64,000 bases of DNA from positions 1,107,272 through 1,171,271 of the forward strand of contig NZ_JAQMHX010000001.1 of NCBI RefSeq assembly GCF_028331445.1, given 5' to 3'. Position 1 is the first letter of the stretch. Every line of letters starts with the position of its first letter. Of the stretch, positions 1 to 8,846 are shown in pieces. The notes beneath the pieces are model-generated. The model worked only from the letters and a program-made list of their open reading frames with translations. It did no database searches and had not been told where the DNA came from. Both the position numbers and the translations under genes were made by a program. The DNA is from Candidatus Phyllobacterium onerii (GTDB lineage Bacteria > Pseudomonadota > Alphaproteobacteria > Rhizobiales > Rhizobiaceae).

Positions 1-22
1 AGGCAGCCTGAGGAATAACGTC

Positions 23-1294
23 ATGAATGTTCATACAGGACGCCAACCCACACCTGCTGAATCGGCACTGGTCGACGCTTTCGTCGACCGGATGGGCGAG
101 CTCCCGGGCGACGGTGAAATCGCCAGCGCCCGCGATAACGCGATTGAAGCGTTGAAGACGCAAGGCCTTCCTTCGCGTCGCGTCGAGGCTTGGCACTACA
201 CTGATCTGCGCACGTTGCTGCGCAACATTCCCGCCTATGACGGGACCGCGGGAACCAACGCCTTGCCGGCGATTATCGCAGGATCTGCGGTGGCGACCGT
301 TTCCAACGGTGTCGCGCTGACCCATCCACGTCTCGAAGGTGTCGAATTCAGCAAGTTCAGCGATAAACTGTCCGATGGTTCGGTGATCCGCGAGCTTGCC
401 ATTCGTGACGGCGACGACGCGATCGGCCAGATCAATGCGGCCTATGTCACCGATGGCTGGGCGATTGCCTTTGCCGATGGCGTGGAACTGGAAACGCCGC
501 TCGAATTGCAGAACGCCCAGCTTCGCGGCCAGGGCCATGTGCGTTTTCCGGTCAAGTTCGGCAAGGGTGTCAAGGCAACAATCATTGAGCGCCAAACCGG
601 CGGCGAGGGTGAAGGTTTTTCAACCAGCGTCAGCAATGTGACAGTCGCTGATGATGCGGAAATTACCTGGATCATCCTGCGCGAGCAGGGTGTCGAGGCA
701 ACGCAGTTGGCGCAGTTCATCGCCAAGATTGGCTCGAATGCCAAATTGACGGTTTACATCGTCAATGCCGGCGGCAAGCTCGTCCGTCAGGAAGTGCATG
801 TGCTGGTGAAGGGCGAAGGTTCCGATTTCCAGTTGCGCGGCGTCAACTTGCTCGGCGGCGACAGCCATACGGACGTCACCATGACACTCGGTCATCTGGT
901 CGAAAACACAACATCGGTGCAGATCATCCGAAATGTCGTCACTGATCGCGCGCGCGGCGTGTTTCAGGGTCAGATCAAGGTCAACAAGATCGCCCAGAAG
1001 ACCGACGCGCGCATGGCATGCAACACGTTGCTTCTCTCGGATGATGGCGAATTCGACGCCAAGCCGGAGCTGGAGATTTTTGCGGATGACGTTGCCTGCG
1101 GCCATGGCGCAACAGTTACAGAGATCGATGGCAATCATCTGTTTTACCTGCGTGCACGCGGTATTCCGGAAAATGAAGCGCGAGGTCTTCTGATCAAGGC
1201 CTTCGTTGCCGAAATCGTCGAAGAGCTGGAAAACGAGCCATTGGTCGAAGCACTCGAAGACATTCTCGACAAATGGCTCGCAGCACACGTCTGA
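23..1294 (+). CDS. sufD: Fe-S cluster assembly protein SufD
   Basis: The 423-residue protein has the SufB/SufD beta-helix layout. The N-terminal part carries the usual RRVEAWHYTDLR region (about residues 52-63), and the C-terminal core holds the ACGHGATV segment with the conserved His (about residues 358-365). In the family SufD forms the SufBC2D scaffold complex, which builds Fe-S clusters in the cytosol using sulfur from SufS. An ATG is followed 14 bp after its stop by sufS, and sufT and sufA lie downstream, so this is a suf operon whose sufC/sufB presumably lie before the window. Length is normal and I see no damage. Confidence 0.95.
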   Translation: MNVHTGRQPTPAESALVDAFVDRMGELPGDGEIASARDNAIEALKTQGLPSRRVEAWHYTDLRTLLRNIPAYDGTAGTNALPAIIAGSAVATVSNGVALTHPRLEGVEFSKFSDKLSDGSVIRELAIRDGDDAIGQINAAYVTDGWAIAFADGVELETPLELQNAQLRGQGHVRFPVKFGKGVKATIIERQTGGEGEGFSTSVSNVTVADDAEITWIILREQGVEATQLAQFIAKIGSNAKLTVYIVNAGGKLVRQEVHVLVKGEGSDFQLRGVNLLGGDSHTDVTMTLGHLVENTTSVQIIRNVVTDRARGVFQGQIKVNKIAQKTDARMACNTLLLSDDGEFDAKPELEIFADDVACGHGATVTEIDGNHLFYLRARGIPENEARGLLIKAFVAEIVEELENEPLVEALEDILDKWLAAHV

Positions 1295-1326
1295 TCGACT
1301 GAACCTATATGGAAAGCGCGGCTATC

Positions 1327-2568
1327 ATGGATACAAGGATCATTCAAAGCGGCTATGACGTAGATGCAATTCGCCAGGATTTCCCCATCCTGTCGCGCGA
1401 AGTCTATGGCAAGCCGCTGGTGTATCTCGATAATGGCGCTTCGGCCCAGAAACCACGGGCTGTGATCGATATGATCACGCACACCTATTCCAACGAATAC
1501 GCCAATGTGCATCGCGGGCTACATTTCCTGTCGAACGCTGCGACCGATGCCTATGAAAAAGCACGGGAAAGCGTCCGCCGGTTTCTGAATGCAGCGTCGG
1601 TTGATGAAATCGTTTTCACCAAATCCGCGACAGAGTCGATCAATACCGTCGCCTATGGCTATGGCATGCCGAATATCGGCGAGGGTGACGAGATCGTGCT
1701 CTCCATCATGGAGCACCACTCGAATATTGTGCCATGGCATTTCATCCGTGAACGCCAGGGCGCCAAGCTTGTCTGGGTGCCTGTCGATGAACAAGGTGCA
1801 TTCCACATCGAGGAATTCGAGAAGCGGCTGACCGACCGCACCAAGCTCGTGGCGATCACCCATATGTCGAACGTTCTTGGAACAGTGACACCGATCAAGG
1901 AGATCGTCCGTATCGCCCATGCGCGCGGTATTCCGGTGCTGGTCGATGGCAGCCAAGGTGCGGTGCACCTGCCGGTCGATGTGCAGGATCTCGGTTGCGA
2001 CTGGTACGTCTTTACCGGCCACAAGATCTACGGACCGTCGGGCATCGGTGTGCTTTATGGGCGCAAGGAAATGCTCGAAGCAATGCGACCATTCCAGGGT
2101 GGCGGCGAAATGATCGAGGAGGTGACGGAGGATATTGTCACTTATAACCACCCGCCACACAGGTATGAAGCCGGCACCCCGCCGATTGCCCAGGCTATCG
2201 GCCTTGGTGCAGCGATTGAATATGTCGAGAAAATCGGCCGCGCTGCCATCCTCGCGCATGAAGAAGATTTGCGCGACTACGCACACCAACGTCTGCGCGA
2301 GATCAATTCGCTACGTATCTTTGGCGATGCCAAGGACAAGGGTGCAATTATTTCCTTCGAACTGCAGGGCATTCATGCCCATGACGTATCGATGGTGATT
2401 GACCGTGCAGGTGTTGCCGTGCGGGCAGGTACCCATTGCGCCCAACCGCTATTGAAACGCTTCGGTGTAACATCCACATGCCGTGCATCGTTTGCGATGT
2501 ATAATACAAGAGACGAGATCGATGTTCTCGCCGATGCGCTGGAAAAGGCGCGGAAATTCTTTGGGTGA
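1327..2568 (+). CDS. sufS: Cysteine desulfurase SufS
   Basis: A PLP-dependent, group II cysteine desulfurase that takes sulfur from cysteine and passes it to the SufBCD scaffold. The PLP lysine lies in TGHKIYGPSG (K233 from this start) and the persulfide cysteine in RAGTHCAQPL (C371). An in-frame ATG at 1309 would add six residues. I prefer 1327 because GGAAAG lies ten bases upstream and the alternative has no clear ribosome site. The stop codon TGA overlaps the sufT start (ATGA), which suggests translational coupling. Length of 413 residues is standard. Confidence 0.95.
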   Translation: MDTRIIQSGYDVDAIRQDFPILSREVYGKPLVYLDNGASAQKPRAVIDMITHTYSNEYANVHRGLHFLSNAATDAYEKARESVRRFLNAASVDEIVFTKSATESINTVAYGYGMPNIGEGDEIVLSIMEHHSNIVPWHFIRERQGAKLVWVPVDEQGAFHIEEFEKRLTDRTKLVAITHMSNVLGTVTPIKEIVRIAHARGIPVLVDGSQGAVHLPVDVQDLGCDWYVFTGHKIYGPSGIGVLYGRKEMLEAMRPFQGGGEMIEEVTEDIVTYNHPPHRYEAGTPPIAQAIGLGAAIEYVEKIGRAAILAHEEDLRDYAHQRLREINSLRIFGDAKDKGAIISFELQGIHAHDVSMVIDRAGVAVRAGTHCAQPLLKRFGVTSTCRASFAMYNTRDEIDVLADALEKARKFFG

Positions 2569-2984
2569 TGACGATGACGGAAAAAGTCGAGACACTGGAA
2601 AAAGCTGAAACGCCGGTCGTTGAAACCGGTTCTGCGAAGGCCGAGGTCGAGACCGTGTCGGCTATTCCTGCCGACGAGCTGGCGCGGATGACCGATGATG
2701 TCATTGGTGCCTTGAAAACCGTATATGACCCGGAAATTCCTGCCGATATCTACGAACTCGGTCTGGTCTACAAGATCGACATCGAAGACGACCGCTCGGT
2801 CAAGATCGAAATGACACTGACGGCACCTGGCTGCCCGGTTGCCGGCGAAATGCCTGGCTGGGTGCAGGATGCTGTTAGCGCGGTCGAGGGCGTGAGCTTT
2901 GTCGATGTCACCATGACATTCGATCCACCGTGGACGCCCGATCGCATGTCGGAAGAGGCGCAGGTCGCCGTCGGCTGGTATTAG
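2568..2984 (+). CDS. sufT: SUF-associated MIP18/DUF59 protein SufT
   Basis: A 138-residue protein with an acidic, low-complexity N-terminal tail (about residues 1-40) and a DUF59/MIP18 domain containing the signature YDPEIPADIYELGLVY and TAPGCPVA with its conserved Cys. SufT proteins help Fe-S protein maturation under high iron-sulfur demand; the exact step is not settled in the family. The ATG overlaps the sufS stop. A GTG three bases earlier is also open but is less likely. It is followed by a 156-bp gap with a palindromic extragenic element. Confidence 0.9.
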   Translation: MTMTEKVETLEKAETPVVETGSAKAEVETVSAIPADELARMTDDVIGALKTVYDPEIPADIYELGLVYKIDIEDDRSVKIEMTLTAPGCPVAGEMPGWVQDAVSAVEGVSFVDVTMTFDPPWTPDRMSEEAQVAVGWY

Positions 2985-3021
2985 GGTGGGTTGATATTCA
3001 CGCCCTGACGATCTGCAAACG

Positions 3022-3082
3022 GCATTTTTCTGCGATCCGGTGCTCACGTACTTCAAGTACGCTCCGCTCCGGTTCTCGAAAA
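3022..3082. repeat. Palindromic extragenic element (REP-like)
   Basis: Downstream of sufT is a stretch centred on the palindrome GTACTTCAAGTAC (3048-3060), flanked by CCGG-type arms (CCGGTGCTCAC upstream, GCTCCGCTCCGG downstream). Further on, GAAAACCACCGTTTTC makes a second small hairpin. This layout resembles short repeated extragenic palindromes seen after genes in Rhizobiales. Only one copy is in the window, so repetition in the genome is inferred. Confidence 0.4.
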
Positions 3083-3140
3083 CCACCGTTTTCGATTCGT
3101 CATGATCGCGAATCTCAACGACCCTAAGCAGGTTTTGGCT

Positions 3141-3713
3141 CTAAGGCGCTTCGCAGCCTTCCGGCACACTCTGTTCGAATGGCTGCTCTGATTTCTGCAG
3201 TGTTCCGTCCAAGATGGAGAGCGGCACGTAGGGAACGCCCTGGATCGCCGGGTTTGCCAATCTTAGACGATAACAGCCGTTGAACACCGTGACGCTACCA
3301 TCTTTTGCCTCGGATTTAATCGCCATTGGCTGGCTCCAATAGGCCGAACCGGCCGCGCCTTCGCCGACAGCCTTGCCAAACAGCACGCTGACCGTTGCGG
3401 TGGTTTCATACCCCGCCTGAAATTGCGGGAATGGTTGCGGGGGGCTATCCGAAGCATAATAGCTGTAGGCGCGAGCATATTCTTGCCGGTTGATGGCATT
3501 GTAGTACGATTTGATCAGGGCCTCGGGGTTGCTCCGATCATCAAGATATTCCGGGGGTGTCTGCGTTGCGGTTGCCGCTTGTTCCTTCGGTACCGGCGTT
3601 TCCGCAGGTGCAGGTGTAGGGGCTTCAGGCTGTTTCGCTTCCTGCGCGAGCCCTGGTACGATATGCAGCGATAACACTGCTGCGCTGCAAAGAACGAGAT
3701 GGCGATAATTCAT
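3141..3713 (-). CDS. Secreted hypothetical protein, NTF2-like C-terminal part
   Basis: A 190-residue protein with a signal peptide (MNYRHLVLCSAAVLSLHIVPGLA, cleavage likely before QEAK), a Pro/Glu/Thr-rich linker to about residue 60, then a folded domain beginning LIKSYYNAINRQEYARAYSYY, which is typical of NTF2/SnoaL-like folds. The longer frame upstream (to 3764) lacks signal-peptide logic, so I start at the ATG before the hydrophobic stretch. It is probably periplasmic, of unknown function. It lies between sufT and sufA on the opposite strand, interrupting the suf block. Confidence 0.75.
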   Translation of the reverse strand: MNYRHLVLCSAAVLSLHIVPGLAQEAKQPEAPTPAPAETPVPKEQAATATQTPPEYLDDRSNPEALIKSYYNAINRQEYARAYSYYASDSPPQPFPQFQAGYETTATVSVLFGKAVGEGAAGSAYWSQPMAIKSEAKDGSVTVFNGCYRLRLANPAIQGVPYVPLSILDGTLQKSEQPFEQSVPEGCEAP

Positions 3714-3841
3714 GCTTTCGGCCCTCTGCCAGTCATGTTTATCAGTCGAGCACAGTTTGAACACTTGCAGTGACGGTTGTGTAACACTAACTATGTTATT
3801 CGAGTGATCGTTCCAGCGATCTCGAACAAGAGAGATGAGAA

Positions 3842-4216
3842 ATGGGTCGTTTTTCTGTCATGACGTTGACTGACGCCGCCGCACAGCGTGTGAGCGAGAT
3901 CGTCGCGACGCGCGAAAATGCGCTCGGCATTCGCGTCGGCATCAAGAAGGGCGGCTGCGCAGGCATGGAATATATGGTCGATCTCGTTACCGAAGCAAAA
4001 GCCGGTGATGATGTCGTCGAAAAAGACGGCTCGAAGGTTTTCGTCGCGCCGGAAGCTGTGCTCTACCTCTTGGGCACGCAGATGGACTTTGAAGTGACCA
4101 AGCTGCGCACGGGCTTTGTCTTCAACAATCCCAACCAGACTTCGGCCTGTGGTTGTGGGGAGTCTGTTGAATTAATGCCGGCCAAGCCGGAAACGCTGGC
4201 ATCAGCCGCTTCCTGA
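3842..4216 (+). CDS. sufA: Fe-S carrier protein SufA (HesB/IscA A-type)
   Basis: A 124-residue A-type Fe-S carrier with the three conserved cysteines: C39 in KKGGCAGMEY and C103 and C105 in SACGCGES. These bind the cluster passed from SufBCD to apo-proteins. The start at 3842 is preceded by the purine-rich GAGATGAGAA; an internal ATG at 3860 would begin closer to the conserved domain. The TfoX-N gene follows after 10 bp and may be co-transcribed. Confidence 0.92.
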   Translation: MGRFSVMTLTDAAAQRVSEIVATRENALGIRVGIKKGGCAGMEYMVDLVTEAKAGDDVVEKDGSKVFVAPEAVLYLLGTQMDFEVTKLRTGFVFNNPNQTSACGCGESVELMPAKPETLASAAS

Positions 4217-4226
4217 CTTTTTCGTC

Positions 4227-4547
4227 ATGGACAATGACGCAATTCAGGATTTGTTTTCAGGGCTTGGGCCAGTAACGATCAAACGCATGTTTGGCGGCAA
4301 GGGCATCTACTTCGAAGGCACCATCATTGCGCTCGAAGTCAGTGACGAAATTCTCTTGAAAGCAGATAAGGTCTCAGCGCCCGAATTTGAGGCAGCCAAT
4401 TGCCGCCAATGGACCTATGAGCGCGAGGGCAGGAAGCCCGTCGGCATGCCCTATTGGTCTGTCCCGGCAGAGGCTTTCGATGACCCCGACATCATGACGG
4501 AATGGGCAAGGCGGGCGTACGAGGCCTCATTGCGCGTGGCCAAGTAA
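4227..4547 (+). CDS. TfoX N-terminal domain protein
   Basis: A 106-residue protein consisting of the TfoX N-terminal domain alone: GLGPVTIKRMFGGKGIYFEG near the N-terminus and the MPYWSVPAEAFDD segment near the C-terminus. The C-terminal TfoX domain of the gamma-proteobacterial competence regulator is missing, which is normal for alphaproteobacterial homologues. Function is unknown and a competence role should not be assumed. It sits close behind sufA and converges with the RNA helicase gene. Confidence 0.85.
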   Translation: MDNDAIQDLFSGLGPVTIKRMFGGKGIYFEGTIIALEVSDEILLKADKVSAPEFEAANCRQWTYEREGRKPVGMPYWSVPAEAFDDPDIMTEWARRAYEASLRVAK

Positions 4548-4561
4548 CAGCCTGAAATTTC

Positions 4562-6073
4562 TCAGACTTTGGTGTCAATCAGCATGAAAGCCGGGATTTC
4601 ATCACCGAAGCCAATCGGTGCCGAACCCATATCATCGCGGTCGCGACGGTGATCACGGCGCGGCTCGGCATGCGGGACGCGAGCACGCCGCTGCTCGTTT
4701 TCCGCTTTGATCGCGGCCTTTTGCGGCTTCTCAGCGGTACGAACGATCGGCTGATCATCGACTATCGGCTGCGCATCAAACTCTTTGGCCTTTTCAGCCG
4801 CTGCGATGATGTCGATTTCGGACTGCGGGCGTTCGCGTTCACGGCCCTCATTGCGAGGCCTGCGCTTTGGCGCGCTCTTGTCGCGGCTATTGCGGCCACG
4901 GCGCGGTGCGTCGTCCTGTTCGGTCGAGACGGGCAGGGTGGACAGATCACCATCATACCAGTTGATATCCTCGCCGATCAGCTTTTCGATCGACGCAAGA
5001 TATTTGACATCGGCTGGCGTTACGAGTGTGAAGGCTTTGCCGGAACGGCCGGCACGGCCCGTACGGCCGATGCGATGAACGTAGTCTTCGGAATGGATCG
5101 GGACGTCGAAGTTGAACACGTGGCTGACATCGGGAATGTCCAGCCCACGCGCGGCGACGTCGGACGCAACGAGGATCTTCAACTTGTTGTCCTTGAAGTT
5201 CGCCAGCATTGTCGTGCGTGCGCGCTGATCCATATCGCCGTGCAAGGCGCCGGCATCGAATTCGTGCTTCACCAGCGAGCGGAAAAGCTCGGAGACATCT
5301 TTCTTGCGATTGCAGAAGATGATCGCGTTCTTCAGTCCGTCGGCTTCGGCACGGATGAGATCGCGCAGCACCGCGCGCTTTTCCCAATCCTTCTTACCTG
5401 ACTTGACCAGTTGCTGCTCTACGGTTTTCGCCGTCGTCGCAGCCTTAGCAACTTCGATGCGGACGGGAGAATGCAGGAATTGTTCCGTCAGTTTCGTGAT
5501 TTCCGGCGGCATGGTTGCCGAGAAGAACAGCGTCTGGCGTGTGAAGGGGATCAACTTGCAGATACGTTCGATATCGGGAATGAAGCCCATGTCGAGCATG
5601 CGGTCGGCTTCGTCGATGACGAGAATATCGACGGCGCTCAAAAGCAGCTTGCCGCGTTCGAAATGGTCGAGCAGCCGTCCGGGCGTTGCGATCAACACAT
5701 CAGCGCCGCGTTCAAGCTTGCGCAACTGGTCGTCGAAGGAAACGCCGCCGATCAGCAGTGCGACGTTAAGACGATGGTTCTTGCCATACTTGACGAAGTT
5801 CTCCTCGACTTGCGCTGCGAGTTCGCGCGTCGGTTCAAGGATGAGTGTGCGCGGCATGCGTGCCCGCGCGCGGCCTTGTTCAAGCAGCGTCAGCATCGGC
5901 AGAACGAAAGAGGCGGTCTTGCCGGTGCCGGTCTGGGCGATGCCAAGAACGTCCTTGCGCTGCAGCGCATGCGGGATCGCGCCAAGCTGGATCGGTGTTG
6001 GTATTGTATATCCTGCTGCTTCTACAGCATCGAGCACTTTCGGCGAAAGGCCCAGGTCAGCAAAGGTGGTCAA
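4562..6073 (-). CDS. DEAD-box ATP-dependent RNA helicase, RhlE type
   Basis: A 503-residue helicase with the Q motif at the N-terminus (FADLGLSPKVLDAVEAAGY), motif I AQTGTGKT (46-53), DEAD (154-157), SAT (185-187), and motif VI HRIGRTGRAGRSG in the second RecA domain. The C-terminal 130 residues are basic and low-complexity, as in RhlE-like enzymes that act on structured RNA in ribosome assembly and mRNA turnover. It is monocistronic and convergent with the TfoX-N gene, with only 14 bp between stops. Confidence 0.93.
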   Translation of the reverse strand: MTTFADLGLSPKVLDAVEAAGYTIPTPIQLGAIPHALQRKDVLGIAQTGTGKTASFVLPMLTLLEQGRARARMPRTLILEPTRELAAQVEENFVKYGKNHRLNVALLIGGVSFDDQLRKLERGADVLIATPGRLLDHFERGKLLLSAVDILVIDEADRMLDMGFIPDIERICKLIPFTRQTLFFSATMPPEITKLTEQFLHSPVRIEVAKAATTAKTVEQQLVKSGKKDWEKRAVLRDLIRAEADGLKNAIIFCNRKKDVSELFRSLVKHEFDAGALHGDMDQRARTTMLANFKDNKLKILVASDVAARGLDIPDVSHVFNFDVPIHSEDYVHRIGRTGRAGRSGKAFTLVTPADVKYLASIEKLIGEDINWYDGDLSTLPVSTEQDDAPRRGRNSRDKSAPKRRPRNEGRERERPQSEIDIIAAAEKAKEFDAQPIVDDQPIVRTAEKPQKAAIKAENEQRRARVPHAEPRRDHRRDRDDMGSAPIGFGDEIPAFMLIDTKV

Positions 6074-6278
6074 TGGAGATTTAACTTTCTATCTGCAGTC
6101 GGTGCTGCGCATGCCTGTTGTCGGCTAGGGCGTCATCTGCATCAAAGCATCAGGCACTCTCGATTTGCACAGCGTTTGCTGACAATGGCGTTACGGCGCA
6201 TGCCAGCAAAAGTCAACTCTTGGATCAGCCCAGATTTAAGAGTTCGTTACAATTGTGCATCATTTTATTCTGATGTTG

Positions 6279-7064
6279 TCAATAAAGGAACTGTTCCTTG
6301 AGAATTCGTTCGTTCCAGGAATGGTTCTTGTCAAACAGAATGGTCGCCCTGAGTTGAGATGCTTCTTCAACTGTGACCGATAGAACGGATTTTACTTCCA
6401 TATGATCGGCGACGGCATTTACCGGCCGTTTCTCTGGCTCGAGGATATCGAACCGCACTGTCACTTTGTTCGGCAGCAGTGCACCGCGCCAGCGCCGGGG
6501 GCGAAAAGCGGAAACCGGGGTGAGGGCAAGGAGCCGTGCATCAAGCGGCAGGATGGGTCCTTGCGCTGAAAGATTATATGCGGTCGAGCCGGCAGGCGTT
6601 GCGACCATGACGCCATCGCAGATCAGTTCTTCCAGCCGCACCTTGTCATCGACGCTGATCCTGATCTTGGCGGCCTGGTATGACTGACGCAGCAGAGAGA
6701 CTTCATTCAACGCAAACGCCGTGAACGTACCGTCGTCGGCGGACTCCGTTACCATTTTCAATGGCCGGATTGTCTCCGACTGCGCTGCCTCCACCCGTTC
6801 CTTCAGCGCGGTGTCGCTGAACTCGTTCATCAGGAAGCCGACCGATCCACGGTTCATTCCATAGATCATCTTGCCCTGGTTCATGTAGTGCTGCAGCGTC
6901 TGCAGCATGAACCCATCGCCGCCAAGCGCAACGATGACATCGGCATCCTTGGCTTCGGTCTGCCCATAGATATTAGTGAGATCATGCAATGCTGCGTCTG
7001 AATCCGGCGTGCCGGAGGAAAGAAAAGCAAATGTTTCAATTTTCCGGTTCATGGCTGCCTGCAT
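6279..7064 (-). CDS. nadK: NAD kinase
   Basis: A 261-residue NAD kinase making NADP from NAD and ATP in the cytosol. It shows the GGDG motif ([12 protein letters not shown]), the NEVSLLRQS segment, and the glycine-rich [21 protein letters not shown] stretch in two parts. Length is normal. A second ATG at 7052 ([10 protein letters not shown]) fits the family start equally well. It is a stand-alone gene with no close neighbour in the same direction. Confidence 0.93.
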   Translation of the reverse strand: MQAAMNRKIETFAFLSSGTPDSDAALHDLTNIYGQTEAKDADVIVALGGDGFMLQTLQHYMNQGKMIYGMNRGSVGFLMNEFSDTALKERVEAAQSETIRPLKMVTESADDGTFTAFALNEVSLLRQSYQAAKIRISVDDKVRLEELICDGVMVATPAGSTAYNLSAQGPILPLDARLLALTPVSAFRPRRWRGALLPNKVTVRFDILEPEKRPVNAVADHMEVKSVLSVTVEEASQLRATILFDKNHSWNERILKEQFLY

Positions 7065-7243
7065 ATCCGAACGACTGGCACGTGCCTAACACGCCGGAAG
7101 CGATCTGGCAAAAAAGACCATAAAACATTCTGGAAAATGGCAGCGCTACGGGAAGACACCGAAGGAATGCTGTTGCAAGTCAATCAGGCGACAAGTGGCT
7201 GCCGCCAATGGATTGAATCTCCAATGTGCTGCGAGCGCGGTGT

Positions 7244-7474
7244 TTAAGCTGCGGCAGCCCGATAAAACCGCTGATAAAGCTCTCGCTCGAGCGTCGTCAG
7301 ATCACTGCTCACCAGTGTCCGGCCATCGCTGTGCAGCAAGTACACCGCGCCGCTCTTTTCGATGCAACAAAGTCCATCGGCGTAGACGAAGCCTTCGCCT
7401 TCACACAAACCTTCCGCATGGAGATCGTCACTGTAGTCACGCGAACCTTGAAACTCCTCGAAGCTCATGGTCAT
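7244..7474 (-). CDS. Small hypothetical protein
   Basis: A 76-residue ORF (MTMSFEEFQGSRDYSDDLHA...) with a plausible purine-rich ribosome site and balanced composition. It has two cysteines (EGLCEG, GLCCIE region) and no membrane segment. The family is not recognised. An ATG six bases downstream is also possible. The overlapping plus-strand ORFs look like shadows. Confidence 0.5.
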   Translation of the reverse strand: MTMSFEEFQGSRDYSDDLHAEGLCEGEGFVYADGLCCIEKSGAVYLLHSDGRTLVSSDLTTLERELYQRFYRAAAA

Positions 7475-7739
7475 CTCTTCAATCCTTCCAGCCGCAGTTG
7501 CCGCGTCATTTCAGGATTTGACCTGATTCGGCCCTCTGAAATCAACCCATAGTGGGTAGGTGAGCCTGATAACCACTATATTTTTGCAAGCGTCGGACTT
7601 TTTGTGCGCGCGGAGTACCACTTTCATCCAAACGACTTATGACAACCGTCCGGCAAGTTGTACCATTAGGATTGATGCAACTTGAGATAGGGAGTTCCTT
7701 TGTCACACATACGTTCTCAATGCAGCGTTGTATTATTCC

Positions 7740-7859
7740 CTCGGTCGATCGGGAGGACTCCCAAGTCCTGCCGATGATCGGCCTGTACTGGGAGGAGATA
7801 GAGATCTACGAACGCACAGCATCCCCCCGCCATGCGTTTGTCTCTCTCCTCCCTTTTTT
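7740..7859 (+). ncRNA. Candidate trans-acting small RNA 1 (AbcR/ar15-like layout)
   Basis: There is no gene upstream on this strand, yet a strong intrinsic terminator is present: GGGAGGAGA (7790-7798) and GAGA (7801-7804) pair with TCTCTCTCCTCCC (7841-7853). An inner stem pairs 7809-7816 with 7833-7840, and six Ts follow at 7854-7859. Just 5', AGGAC/GTCCT and ATCGG/CCGAT form a hairpin (7748-7775) whose loop holds TCCCAA, an anti-Shine-Dalgarno-like sequence. The layout matches tandem rhizobial sRNAs such as AbcR1/2 (ar15), which repress ABC transporter mRNAs. The 5' end is a guess. Confidence 0.5.
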
Positions 7860-7954
7860 CTCCATGAAAGCCATGCAAGGAAGCGAAATACGCCTTTCGG
7901 TGGATAGCAATATAGCTACACATACCGCAACCCGCAGCGGGTGTATTCTCGCCG

Positions 7955-8054
7955 CACTGACCGACTTTAGACCTTGATTGCACCCCGATTTAACGGTCAG
8001 CCTAGCTGGGAGGAGAAGAGACGCAAACGTTACGTCTTTTTCCTCCCCATTTTT
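7955..8054 (+). ncRNA. Candidate trans-acting small RNA 2, tandem with the first
   Basis: A second orphan terminator lies about 195 bp downstream of the first. GGGAGGA (8008-8014) pairs with TCCTCCC (8041-8047), the stem continues through AAGAGACG (8016-8023) with CGTCTTTT (8033-8040), and five Ts follow at 8050-8054. Upstream, CTGACCG (7957-7963) pairs perfectly with CGGTCAG (7994-8000), enclosing an unpaired loop. The shared GGGAGGA/TCCTCCC base suggests the two RNAs are related by duplication. The 5' end is inferred. Confidence 0.45.
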
Positions 8055-8106
8055 GCAGAAGCCCCATATGGCGGCCTCGCGGATTTTTTCCTCAGCGTGC
8101 GCCTGC

Positions 8107-8502
8107 CTAGTGGTTTCTGCCCACGTTCAGAAAGATTGTCGCGATGTTCGCCAAATGGCCGTCGCCGCCTTCCCGGTACGCCTGACCGCCCGCTGCCGCT
8201 ATCGCATCGAACAAACGGTTTCCTTCTTGCGCAGCTTTGGAGATTTCGTCGAAGAGCTGTTCGCTACTCTTTCCGTCGGTATATTTGTTGTTCACGTAAG
8301 CAACCAGCAGCCGTCTCCGCCGCTCGATGTCATCGGTCATCGCGCCGTAAAAACCCCAAACAAACCACGTTTCTCCAGTTTGCATATCGGCATCGCTGAT
8401 TTGATTGCGCTGCCAGTCAGGAAGCTTGGCTCGTTGTGCATCGGCTGTTCTGCTTGCCAACTCGTAGGCTTCACTGTCAGTTTTGTTGCTTCCGGATGTC
8501 AT
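8107..8502 (-). CDS. Hypothetical protein
   Basis: A 131-residue soluble protein starting MTSGSNKTDSEAYELASR, chosen because GGAGG lies just upstream of this ATG; the frame is open a further 44 codons but without a good start. It is helix-rich with no signal peptide. The family is not recognised. The C-terminal half (GGQAYREGGDGHLANIATIF) is glycine-containing and may be a short conserved domain. Confidence 0.6.
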   Translation of the reverse strand: MTSGSNKTDSEAYELASRTADAQRAKLPDWQRNQISDADMQTGETWFVWGFYGAMTDDIERRRRLLVAYVNNKYTDGKSSEQLFDEISKAAQEGNRLFDAIAAAGGQAYREGGDGHLANIATIFLNVGRNH

Positions 8503-8846
8503 GGCAACCTCCAATAAGCCAATCGGCTGGTCCGATACATCATAGCAACATGCACAGGTTGACGACAACCTTACCGCATGATGACGCCACGATTGACTGA
8601 GCCGAGGAAGCAGCACAGCAGAACGCCCGGCCATACACCCACCTCACTCCGCCAAATGCTTGTTTGCCGGCGTGCGCACAAATTTTCTCCTTCGAAACTC
8701 CCATTTATCCGATATGTATTTCTCACGTATTTAAATTGTGTAATCAAAAAATACAATTTTGTTGACTTTGGTCCGGCACCATGCGAATTTTGCGGCATCG
8801 AACTGGTCAAATGGCATGATCGACGGAAATTCAGCGGGAGGTTTTG
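8503..8846. promoter_or_regulatory. Intergenic control region with GntR-operator-like inverted repeat
   Basis: This 344-bp gap separates the minus-strand hypothetical gene from the GntR gene. It turns AT-rich from about 8700. AAATTGT (8733-8739) and ACAATTT (8753-8759) form a perfect 7-bp inverted repeat with centres two helical turns apart. TTGACT at 8762-8767 could be a -35 box for the GntR gene. Such a repeat fits autoregulation by the adjacent GntR protein, but this is inference. Confidence 0.35.

Noticed and set aside
7639..7983. ORFs on both strands across the sRNA region
   Set aside because: They cross strong terminator hairpins, have no ribosome site and no protein-like composition.
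7740..8054. Calling the tandem RNAs suhB/ar14 (CCUCCUCCC-loop) RNAs
   Set aside because: The CTCCTCCC sequence sits in the terminator stem, not a loop, and the only UCCC loop is in the upstream hairpin. An ar15-like layout fits better, but neither is proven.
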